DNA from: Jiangella alkaliphila
Lineage (GTDB): Bacteria > Actinomycetota > Actinomycetes > Jiangellales > Jiangellaceae
DNA: 64,000 nt
Assembly (NCBI RefSeq): GCF_900105925.1
Contig: NZ_LT629791.1
Span: forward strand, 248,001-312,000
Direction of reading: 5' to 3'
Positions within the stretch are counted from its first letter, which is position 1, and every line of letters begins with the position of its first letter. The notes under the pieces are model-generated. The model was not told the origin of the DNA and searched no databases. It saw only the letters and a program-made list of their open reading frames with translations. The translations under genes were made by a program, and so were the position numbers. Positions 9,584 through 16,395 of this stretch are shown one piece after another.

Positions 9584-11240
9584 GGCGCACCCGCCTCTCC
9601 GGCAGTGCGAGCACCGGGGTGGAGTTCTTCACCGTCTGCGAGGGCCGGGTGCGCCGGATGTCGTCGGGCCATTGAACCGGCGCGCCGACCGTGCCGGTGA
9701 GCAGGCGCTGGAGGTCCTCGACGCGGGCCGGCGCGTCGCCGACGGCGTGCGGCTCGGTGCCCTCGCGGTGGCAGAGCGCGGCCAGAGCGCCGACCGCCTC
9801 GCCGATGCTCCACTCGACCGGGTGCAGCCGGTAGCAGCCGTTGGTGATGTGGGTGGTGCCGATGTTCTTGTTGGCCGGCAGCAGGTTGCGCACCCGGACC
9901 GGCAGCAGCGCGCCGAGCGGGATCTGGAACGGGTAGGTCTCGAGGTTGACGTAGTTGACGCCGGCGGCGCTGGGGTGCAGGTCGATGTTGTAGTGCCCGA
10001 CCCCGACGGCATCGGCGAACTGCTCCGCGCCCTTGCCGTCGGGCCGGTCGACGACGGCGACGTGCTGCTCGAGCACGGTGAACCGGGCCTGGATGCGGCG
10101 CGCCTCGCGGATGTAGGCGTACTTCGCGAGGCCGTCGCCGGTGCCGGTGAGGTCGGGCCGCAGGGTCAGGCCCGGGTAGCCGGTGCCGCCGTCGTGCCGC
10201 GGCGCCTCGGTCTGCATCCAGTGCAGGTACGACAGCGACAGCTCCTTGCACCGCTGCAGCGCAGTCTCGCGGGCGGTGTCGTCGACGCCCGGGCCGAGCA
10301 GCGGCGCCTCCCAGTAGTCGATGTTCGGCCAGTTGACCAGCGAGATGTCGGTGTCGACGACGTCGCGGCGGAACTGCGTGCGGGCCCGGATGCGACGGAA
10401 GTGCCAGAGGTCGGGCAGCCGGACGGCGTCGAGGTCGCCCTCGAAGATGCGGTTGACCTTGCCCGACATCGTGTGGATGTCGATCTTCTCCCAGGACAGC
10501 TGCGGCCCCGGCCAGAACGGGTCGACGTGGGTCTTCCAGTGGTCGTACGAGGCCGGCTTGGCGACCGTGTGGTCCTCGCCCGGCCGGTACTCCAGCGGGA
10601 AGCACCAGGTGATGGCCTGCTGGTCGGTCGGGTCGGCGACGGGCGCGGCGTACGGCTCGCCGGTCTGGTCGTGCGACTCGGCGCCGATGACGTGTTCGAC
10701 GCCGGCCAGCTCGAGGAGGTCGCCCAGCTCGGTGGCGTCGACGATCAGCGGCGCGGTGGCGGTGACGGTCTCGCCGGTGCGGGTGTCGCGCAGTGTCACG
10801 GCGGTGACGTGGTCGCCGTCGACCTCGGCCGCCACCGGCACGTGGTGGTAGCGGACGCTGACCCGGCCGGCGGAGATCCAGCCGGCCAGCAACTCGTCGA
10901 TGACGGCGACGCCGACGCGCGGCTCGTGGCAGAGCTTGCTGACGTTGCCGAGGCCCGGGTTGAGCGTCGGGTCGGCGGCCGCCTCGGGCGTCAGGGCGTA
11001 GTTGCGGCGGTAGTAGTCGCGGACGCGGGTGCGCAGGTCGGCGTAGCCGGCGGAGACGTGCGGGGTCTCGATCCACGGGTGCTCGTCGGACGGCACCGCC
11101 TGCGCGGTGAGCTGCCCGCCGAGCCAGTCGGTCTCCTCGGTGAGCACGACGCGAAGGCCGAGCGTCGCCGCCGTCAGCGCCGCCGCCACACCGCCGAGGC
11201 CACCGCCGACGACCAGCAGATCAGTCTTCAGTTCCGTCAC
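9576..11240 (-). CDS. FAD-dependent oxidoreductase, second and more divergent paralogue
   Basis: A 554-residue flavoprotein. It has a dinucleotide-binding signature DLLVVGGGLGGVAAALTAA close to the N-terminus, then TEETDWLGGQLTAQ, IVDATELGDLLELAG and a C-terminal block LLPANKNIGTTHITNG. It resembles the other two flavoproteins of the locus but has a longer middle region. The frame is open to 11393. The GTG at 11240 is preferred because the flavin motif normally begins within about 10 residues of the start, because GGAG precedes it by ten bases, and because upstream codons would cover a palindrome and the promoter. It is the first gene of the leftward operon. Confidence 0.83.
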   Translation of the reverse strand: MTELKTDLLVVGGGLGGVAAALTAATLGLRVVLTEETDWLGGQLTAQAVPSDEHPWIETPHVSAGYADLRTRVRDYYRRNYALTPEAAADPTLNPGLGNVSKLCHEPRVGVAVIDELLAGWISAGRVSVRYHHVPVAAEVDGDHVTAVTLRDTRTGETVTATAPLIVDATELGDLLELAGVEHVIGAESHDQTGEPYAAPVADPTDQQAITWCFPLEYRPGEDHTVAKPASYDHWKTHVDPFWPGPQLSWEKIDIHTMSGKVNRIFEGDLDAVRLPDLWHFRRIRARTQFRRDVVDTDISLVNWPNIDYWEAPLLGPGVDDTARETALQRCKELSLSYLHWMQTEAPRHDGGTGYPGLTLRPDLTGTGDGLAKYAYIREARRIQARFTVLEQHVAVVDRPDGKGAEQFADAVGVGHYNIDLHPSAAGVNYVNLETYPFQIPLGALLPVRVRNLLPANKNIGTTHITNGCYRLHPVEWSIGEAVGALAALCHREGTEPHAVGDAPARVEDLQRLLTGTVGAPVQWPDDIRRTRPSQTVKNSTPVLALPERRVRRA

Positions 11241-11261
11241 GCCGATCTCACTCCAGACGCT

Positions 11262-11273
11262 GCTAATATTAGC
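11262..11273. promoter_or_regulatory. 12-bp palindromic operator candidate A
   Basis: Perfect palindrome GCTAATATTAGC in the leader of the leftward operon, 22 bases before the GTG at 11240. It shares the pattern GCTRATATYAGC with the site at 11373-11384, centre to centre 111 bp. Read on the minus strand it also contains TAATAT, a possible -10 element. A binding site for the LacI-type regulator encoded nearby is the natural guess. LacI-family sites usually have a central CG rather than AT, so another factor is possible. Confidence 0.6.
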
Positions 11274-11276
11274 CGA

Positions 11277-11292
11277 TGTGGCGCCCGCCACA
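11277..11292. promoter_or_regulatory. second inverted repeat in the divergent spacer
   Basis: Perfect inverted repeat TGTGGCG-CC-CGCCACA (7-bp arms, 2-bp centre), three bases from operator candidate A. Its CG-rich arms differ from the AT-centred palindromes, so a second regulator or a transcript hairpin are both possible. Confidence 0.45.
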
Positions 11293-11306
11293 AATGTTTC
11301 GGTCAC

Positions 11307-11335
11307 GCTACAGCCAAGTCCCCGGATGATGTCAA
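11307..11335 (-). promoter_or_regulatory. predicted promoter of the leftward glycan operon
   Basis: On the minus strand a perfect -35 TTGACA (11335-11330) is followed after 17 bases by TGTAGC (11312-11307), a weak -10. Transcription would start near 11300, putting operator candidate A about 27-38 bases downstream of the start, a road-block position. A competing choice is TAATAT inside operator A as the -10, with a poor -35 near 11293. Confidence 0.5.
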
Positions 11336-11372
11336 GAGGAAAGTTCCAGGGTGAAGGTGAGATGGTCGGCAT

Positions 11373-11384
11373 GCTGATATCAGC
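11373..11384. promoter_or_regulatory. 12-bp palindromic operator candidate B
   Basis: Perfect palindrome GCTGATATCAGC two bases upstream of the predicted -35 of the rightward gene. It differs from operator candidate A only at the two symmetric positions 4 and 9. A half-site GCTGAT recurs at 11403-11408 inside the promoter spacer. Confidence 0.6.
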
Positions 11385-11386
11385 GA

Positions 11387-11416
11387 TGGACAAGTCGATG
11401 TTGCTGATGCTAGAAC
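11387..11416 (+). promoter_or_regulatory. predicted leaderless promoter of the rightward flavoprotein gene
   Basis: A -35-like TGGACA (11387-11392), an 18-base spacer and a -10-like TAGAAC (11411-11416) would start transcription about 7-8 bases later, at or next to the ATG at 11424. That ATG has no Shine-Dalgarno, which fits a leaderless mRNA, common in actinobacteria. Confidence 0.5.
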
Positions 11417-11423
11417 CTCATCC

Positions 11424-12965
11424 ATGACGCCCGAACCCGCGCTGCCCGGTCTGCGCCACCACCATCCACCCGACGGCCCACCCGTGGACGCCGATGCCGA
11501 CGTCGTCGTCTACGGCGCCACGTCGGGCGGCGTCGTGGCGGCGGTGCGGGCCGCCCGCGGCGGGCAGTCGGTGGTGCTGCTGGCCTTCGGCGACCACGTC
11601 GGCGGCATGACCACGGGTGGCCTCGGCACCACCGACGTCGGCGACGCGCGCACGGTCGGCGGCCTGGCCAGGTCGTTCTACGACGACGTCGCGGCGGCCT
11701 ACGGCGCACCCGCGCCGCACTGGGACGTCGAGGCGCACGTCGGCGAGGAGGTCTTCGAGCGCTGGCTGGCCGAGGCGGGCGTCACGGTGCACCGGCGGCG
11801 GCACCTGGCGTCGGCCGAGCGCGACGGCGAGCGCATCACCGAGCTGCGCACCGACGACGGCAGCGGGTACCGCGCGAAGGTCTACGTCGACGCCTCCTAC
11901 GAGGGCGACCTGCTGGCCGCGGCGGGGGTCACGTACACGCTGGGCCGCGAGGCGTCCTCGGTCTACGACGAGACGGTCGCCGGCGTCCGGCACAGCGTCA
12001 ACCACCAGTTCGACCTACCGGTCGACCCGTACGTCGTGCCCGGCGAGCCGGCGTCCGGGCTACTGCCGGGCATCTCGGCCGACCCGTACGGCAAGGTCGG
12101 CGACGGCGACCGGCGCATCCAGGCGTACAACTTCCGGCTGCACGTCACCACCGCGCCCGGCCGGCTGCCGTTCCCGCGGCCGGCCGGCTACGACCCCGCC
12201 CGCTACGAGCTGCTGCGCCGCTACGTCGAAGCCGGCGGCTACGAGCTGTTCGGCCGCACCACCCGGGTCCGCGGCGACGTCTACGACATGAACAACCACG
12301 GCGCGTTCTCGTCGGACCACATCGGCGCCAATTACGACTGGCCCGAGGGCGACTACGCCCGGCGCGAGGAGATCTTCCAGGACCACGTCCGCTACCAGGC
12401 CGGGCTGCTGCACTTCCTGGCCACCGACCCGCGGCTGCCGGCGGACGTGCGCGCCGAGACCAACCGGTTCGGGCTGGCGCCGGGCGAGTTCGCCGACAGC
12501 TCGCACTGGCCGGCGCAGCTGTACATCCGCGAGGCGCGGCGCATGGTGTCCGCCTACGTCATCACCCAGCACGACGCCACCGGCGGGTCCCGGGCCGCCG
12601 ACCCGGTCGCGCTGGCCTCGTACGTCATGGACTCCCACAACGCGAAGCGGGTGCTCGTCGACGGGCAGCCACGCAACGAGGGCAACGTCCAGCAGCCGCT
12701 CACCGCGCCGTTCGGCGTCTCCTACCGCGCGCTGGTGCCGCGGGCCGGCGAGTGCTCCAACCTGCTGGTCGCGTCGGCCATCTCCGCGTCGCACGCAGCG
12801 TTCGCGTCGGCCCGTATGGAGCCGGTGTTCATGATGCTCGGCGAGGCCGCCGGCGTCGCCGCGGGGAAGGCGATCACCGATAAGGTCGCGGTCCAAGACG
12901 TCGAGTACGCCGCGCTCCGGCGCGAGCTCGTGCTCGGCGACGCCATTCTGCCGGCCGGCAACTGA
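11424..12965 (+). CDS. FAD-dependent oxidoreductase (FAD_oxidored type), third paralogue
   Basis: A 513-residue cytoplasmic flavoprotein transcribed away from the importer operon. Signatures include DVVVYGATSGGVVAAVRAA (flavin binding), FGDHVGGMTTGGLG, VYVDASYEGDLLAAAG, RIQAYNFRLHVT and a C-terminal SASHAAFASARMEPVFMMLG, nearly block for block those of the product of 8036-9583. A related but distinct oxidation step on the same glycan is plausible. The ATG at 11424 is the only sensible start and lacks a ribosome-binding site, in line with the leaderless promoter. The LacI-type gene follows after 18 bases, probably in the same operon. Confidence 0.87.
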   Translation: MTPEPALPGLRHHHPPDGPPVDADADVVVYGATSGGVVAAVRAARGGQSVVLLAFGDHVGGMTTGGLGTTDVGDARTVGGLARSFYDDVAAAYGAPAPHWDVEAHVGEEVFERWLAEAGVTVHRRRHLASAERDGERITELRTDDGSGYRAKVYVDASYEGDLLAAAGVTYTLGREASSVYDETVAGVRHSVNHQFDLPVDPYVVPGEPASGLLPGISADPYGKVGDGDRRIQAYNFRLHVTTAPGRLPFPRPAGYDPARYELLRRYVEAGGYELFGRTTRVRGDVYDMNNHGAFSSDHIGANYDWPEGDYARREEIFQDHVRYQAGLLHFLATDPRLPADVRAETNRFGLAPGEFADSSHWPAQLYIREARRMVSAYVITQHDATGGSRAADPVALASYVMDSHNAKRVLVDGQPRNEGNVQQPLTAPFGVSYRALVPRAGECSNLLVASAISASHAAFASARMEPVFMMLGEAAGVAAGKAITDKVAVQDVEYAALRRELVLGDAILPAGN

Positions 12966-12983
12966 CACGGGGGTGACACAGCG

Positions 12984-14141
12984 GTGACCGACTCCGAGAG
13001 CGAGCGCACCAGTGGCAGCCGCCGGTCGCGGCAGGCCGACGTCGCCCGCGAGGCCGGCGTCTCGCAGTCGACGGTGTCCATGGTGCTCACCGGCGCGGGC
13101 GACCTCGGCCGCATCTCGCCAGAGACCCAGCGGCGCGTCCTCGAGGCGGCCCGGCAGCTGGACTACATTCCGGCGGCCCAGAGCGTGCGGGTCGGCTGGC
13201 CGGTCACCCGGCAGGTCGCGACTCGGCAGGCGACCGCGCGGCAGGCAGCGTCACGGCAGGCCGGGTCACGGCAGGCGGCGGCGCGGCAGCTGGCCTCGCC
13301 GCTGCTGCTCGGCGTGCACACGTTCGAACCGATCTTCCCGACCAGCGCCCGCGACTACTACTTCGAGTTCCTGCGCGGCATCGAGGTGCAGGCCGGCGCC
13401 GAGGGCCACAACCTGGTGCTGTTCACGGCGGCGCAGGACGAGGACGGCGTCCGGCGCATCTACCAGGACAACCTCAACCGCCTGGGGCAGGCGACCGGCA
13501 GCCTGCTGCTCGGCTACCACCCGCACCGCGACGACCTCGCCCACCTCGCCGCCGACGGCTACCCGTTCGCCTACATCGGCCACCGCGAGGTGTCGGGCGC
13601 CGAGATCAGCTACGTCGGCGGCGACTACCGGTCCGGCACCGGCCGCATCGTCGACGAACTGGTCGCCATGGGTCACCGCACGTTTGCCTACCTCGGCGAC
13701 GCCCTCCGCGACGAGCCGCAGGTCGACCGCTGGGACGGCTTCAGCAGCGCGCTCGGCCGGTTCGGGCTCCCGGTGCCCGAGCCCGCCTACGACCGGCCCG
13801 ACGAACTGACCGCCCAGTGGCTCGACGGCGTCCTCGATGCCGGCGCGACCGTGGTCATGGTCGAGTCGGTCGGCCTGCTGCGCGTGCTGACCGCCATGGC
13901 CGGCCTGCGTGGCCTGTCCATCCCCGACGACCTCTCCGTCGTCCTCCTGGTCGACGATCCGGGCGGCGAGGTCGGCGGCCGCGAGTGGGCGTCGCTGCAG
14001 GTGCCGCGCAACGCTATGGGGCGGCGCGCGGTCCGGCTGCTGACGTCGCTGATCACCGACCCGCAGGGCGACTACGAACGGCAGATCCTGCTGCCGTGCA
14101 CACACACGCTGGAGGGATCGGTCTCGCCGCCGCGCGGCTAG
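12984..14141 (+). CDS. LacI-family transcriptional regulator with expanded hinge
   Basis: A 385-residue regulator. The helix-turn-helix is at residues 17-40 (ADVAREAGVSQSTVSMVLTG) and the DNA-binding domain continues to about residue 67. Next comes an unusual run of six pentapeptides of the form x-Arg-Gln-x-Ala/x (residues 75-104), then a periplasmic-binding-like effector domain (LLLGVHTFEPIFPTSARDYYF onward) ending at HTLEGSVSPPRG. The GTG start at 12984 lies 18 bases after the flavoprotein stop. It is the likely local repressor of the glycan locus, acting on the palindromes at 11262 and 11373. Its stop overlaps the convergent reductase gene by four bases. Confidence 0.88.
   Translation: MTDSESERTSGSRRSRQADVAREAGVSQSTVSMVLTGAGDLGRISPETQRRVLEAARQLDYIPAAQSVRVGWPVTRQVATRQATARQAASRQAGSRQAAARQLASPLLLGVHTFEPIFPTSARDYYFEFLRGIEVQAGAEGHNLVLFTAAQDEDGVRRIYQDNLNRLGQATGSLLLGYHPHRDDLAHLAADGYPFAYIGHREVSGAEISYVGGDYRSGTGRIVDELVAMGHRTFAYLGDALRDEPQVDRWDGFSSALGRFGLPVPEPAYDRPDELTAQWLDGVLDAGATVVMVESVGLLRVLTAMAGLRGLSIPDDLSVVLLVDDPGGEVGGREWASLQVPRNAMGRRAVRLLTSLITDPQGDYERQILLPCTHTLEGSVSPPRG
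13206..13295 (+). repeat. six 15-bp tandem repeats inside the LacI-type gene
   Basis: Six consecutive 15-bp units encode TRQVA, TRQAT, ARQAA, SRQAG, SRQAA and ARQLA. Each unit carries CGGCAG. The last unit resembles the usual LacI-family hinge-helix sequence (ARQLAS), so the array looks like an in-frame expansion of the hinge coding sequence. Confidence 0.85.
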
Positions 14142-14671
14142 GGCTTGACCACGCGGTAGCGCAGCACCGTGCCGGCGGCTTCGACCAGCTCGAGGTCGAC
14201 GCGGTCGCGGCCGGGCCCGCCGTAGAGCCTGATGCCGTCGCCGAGCAGCAGCGGCGCGATATGCACCAGCAGCTCGTCGACCAGCCCGGCCTCGACGCAC
14301 TGCAGGGCGACGTCGGCGCCGAGCACCAGCAGGTCGCCGTCGCCGGCCGCGGCCTGGGCCGTCGCGACCGCGGCGAGAATGTCGCCGGACAGGAACGCCG
14401 GCCCGTCCTCCGCCGCGGCGGGCGGGTGCGTCGTCAGCACGAACTCCGGGCCCGACCACGCGCCCTCGTACGCCTCACCGCTGCCCTTGCCGACGTCACG
14501 CTGCCCGACGTCGTAGGTGTGCCGGCCGGAGAGGATCGCGCCGACCCGCGGCACGACGTCGGCCGAGGCCTCCGGCGGCGCCGGCTGCTCGAACACCCAG
14601 TCCATGTCGTGCTCCGGCCCGGCGATGAAGCCGTCGACCGACATCGTCACATGCCACAGGACCTTGCCCAC
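14138..14671 (-). CDS. dihydrofolate reductase / RibD C-terminal family protein
   Basis: A 177-residue protein of the RibD-C/DHFR-like fold, an NADPH-dependent reductase family. It begins with KVLWHVTMSVDGFIAG, the standard N-terminal strand and substrate loop, and has a central VGAILSGRHTYDVG and a C-terminal LLVLGADVALQCVEAGLVDELLVHIAPLLLGDG. The physiological substrate of these stand-alone members is mostly unknown. It is convergent with the LacI-type gene, sharing four bases at the stops. A weak TATCG-CGATA inverted repeat lies at 14682-14695 in the 78-bp divergent spacer. Confidence 0.88.
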   Translation of the reverse strand: MGKVLWHVTMSVDGFIAGPEHDMDWVFEQPAPPEASADVVPRVGAILSGRHTYDVGQRDVGKGSGEAYEGAWSGPEFVLTTHPPAAAEDGPAFLSGDILAAVATAQAAAGDGDLLVLGADVALQCVEAGLVDELLVHIAPLLLGDGIRLYGGPGRDRVDLELVEAAGTVLRYRVVKP

Positions 14672-14749
14672 CCCCCGAACCTATCGGGCACGATAACGGC
14701 ATGCGGCAGGCCTACCCCACGACGCCCGCCCGGCTGGCAGGCTGAGGCC

Positions 14750-15079
14750 ATGGCGTACGACGAAGGGCTCGCCGCCCGCATCCGCGAGGTCGTGGCCGAC
14801 CGCCTCGACGTCACCGAGAAGCGCATGTTCGGCGGCCTCGCGTTCCTGGTCAACGGCAACCTCGCCTGCGCGGTCCACCACGACGACCTGCTGGTCCGGC
14901 TGCCCGCCGACGAGCACGAGGCGGCGCTCGGCGAGCCAGGCGCAAGCATCTTCGACCTGACCGGCCGCCCGATGAAGGGCTGGCTGGTCGTCGACGCCAC
15001 CGCACTGGCCGAGGACGATGACCTGCACCGCTGGGCCGGCCGCGGCCTCGACTTCGCCGGCGGCTTCCCGCCGAAGTGA
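14750..15079 (+). CDS. TfoX N-terminal domain protein
   Basis: A 109-residue small protein matching the TfoX/Sxy N-terminal domain: EKRMFGGLAFLVNGNLACAV near residue 25, then DDLLVRLP, GRPMKGWLVVDA and a terminal LDFAGGFPPK. Full-length TfoX regulates competence in Proteobacteria, but isolated N-domain proteins are common in actinobacteria and have no assigned role. The ATG at 14750 follows GAGG three bases upstream. The stop is two bases from the stop of the convergent PLP enzyme gene. Confidence 0.85.
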   Translation: MAYDEGLAARIREVVADRLDVTEKRMFGGLAFLVNGNLACAVHHDDLLVRLPADEHEAALGEPGASIFDLTGRPMKGWLVVDATALAEDDDLHRWAGRGLDFAGGFPPK

Positions 15080-15081
15080 GC

Positions 15082-16395
15082 TCACCACGCCGGTTCCGGC
15101 CGCCCGTCCCCGATGCCGCGCAGCCGGTCACGGTGCGCGACCACCCGGCGGAAGATCTCGGCCAGGACGTCCGGGAACCGCGGATCGCGCAGGAACTTGG
15201 TGTGCACGAACACCGCCCGCTCGACCACCCGCGCGGACACGTCGTAGGAAAGATCAACGCCCTCGGCCCAGTGCCGCCAGGCCGGGTCCAGGTGCGTCGG
15301 CGTGAAGCCGGCCTCGGCCCAGACGCCCTCCGCGGCCAGCGCCACCCGCAGGTCCTTCGGCGTCAGGCCGAGCGACGACTCGAGCGCATCGGTGCAGGAC
15401 AGGTACAGCGCGAAGAACGGCGGGTACTCCGCGTCCGGCGGCGGGTTCCACAGGACCGGCTCCGGGAACACCGAGGCATCAGCGATCAGCGAGCGGATCA
15501 GCCGCCGGTTCTCCCGCATCACCAGCCGGGCGTGCAGCGCGCGCAGCCACTGCACCAGCAGCAGCGCCGCCGGCTGCTCGCCCATGCGCTGGTTGCCCGC
15601 CATCATCGGCCCGACCTCGGCGTACGGGATCGGGTCGAGGCGGCCCGGCCCGGTGCCGCAGTCGGTGTCGGCGCGCAGTAGCGCGGCCAACTCCGGGTCC
15701 GAGGTCACGGTCAGCCCGCCCTCGCACGACGGTGCCGCCTTGCCGCCGCCCTGGCCGGAGATCGACGCCGTCGGCGCCCCATCGCCGTCGAACCGGGCCG
15801 CGCCGCCGAGCGCGTTGTCGTGGTGGACGACGACGTCGTACTGACGGCCGAGCGCGGCGAACCGGTCGATCGCGCCGAAGTTGCCGTACATGGTCGCGGG
15901 GACGACGGCCAGCACCCGGTCCGCGTGCCGCGCCAAGTACTCCGCCGCGACCTCCTCGTCCATCGTCGCGTCGAGCTTGGCGGGGATCGGCACCAGCCGC
16001 GGCGACCGGCCCAGCTGCGCGGCCACGCCCAGCACGACGCCGTGATGCGCCGACGCGTGCGTCAGGTCCGCCACCAGCACCTCGTCCCGCCCCTGCGCCC
16101 ACGACGCACGCGATGCACCCCGGGCGAACAGCTGGGCCCGCAGCCCGCTCGCGATCGCCAGGGTGCCGTTGGGCTGGCCGACGCCGTACCGGTAGCCGGT
16201 GGTGTCGGCGACGACCTGCTCGAGCACCGCCCGCCACTTCGCCGGGTGGTTGGCATACCCGACCCACTGCCCGCCGTCGGTGACCTCGCCGAGGATCGCG
16301 CTTTCGACGCCGCCGACCTCCGGCCACACCGGGTCGTTCGCCGAGGTGACGACAGGGTCACCGCCCAGCACGGCCGGCAGCGCGACGCCGCTCAT
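15082..16395 (-). CDS. DegT/DnrJ/EryC1/StrS-like PLP-dependent aminotransferase
   Basis: A 437-residue fold-type I PLP enzyme. The cofactor Asp is in VVHHDNALGG (D193) and the Schiff-base Lys is probably K219 in SGQGGGKAAPSCEGGLTVTSD, which aligns with the DegT-family block normally reading SFHPTK-N-TGEGG. The loop is atypical, with GQGGGK replacing the usual aromatic/His segment, so the substrate may be unusual. It is the last gene of a leftward import operon and its start overlaps the enolase-superfamily stop by four bases. Transamination or elimination on a keto-sugar made by the dehydratase is an inference. Confidence 0.8.
   Translation of the reverse strand: MSGVALPAVLGGDPVVTSANDPVWPEVGGVESAILGEVTDGGQWVGYANHPAKWRAVLEQVVADTTGYRYGVGQPNGTLAIASGLRAQLFARGASRASWAQGRDEVLVADLTHASAHHGVVLGVAAQLGRSPRLVPIPAKLDATMDEEVAAEYLARHADRVLAVVPATMYGNFGAIDRFAALGRQYDVVVHHDNALGGAARFDGDGAPTASISGQGGGKAAPSCEGGLTVTSDPELAALLRADTDCGTGPGRLDPIPYAEVGPMMAGNQRMGEQPAALLLVQWLRALHARLVMRENRRLIRSLIADASVFPEPVLWNPPPDAEYPPFFALYLSCTDALESSLGLTPKDLRVALAAEGVWAEAGFTPTHLDPAWRHWAEGVDLSYDVSARVVERAVFVHTKFLRDPRFPDVLAEIFRRVVAHRDRLRGIGDGRPEPAW

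Noticed and set aside
14682-14695. Inverted repeat TATCG-GGCA-CGATA as an operator
   Set aside because: Only 5-bp arms; too short to stand out from chance in a 78-bp spacer and no regulator gene is adjacent.
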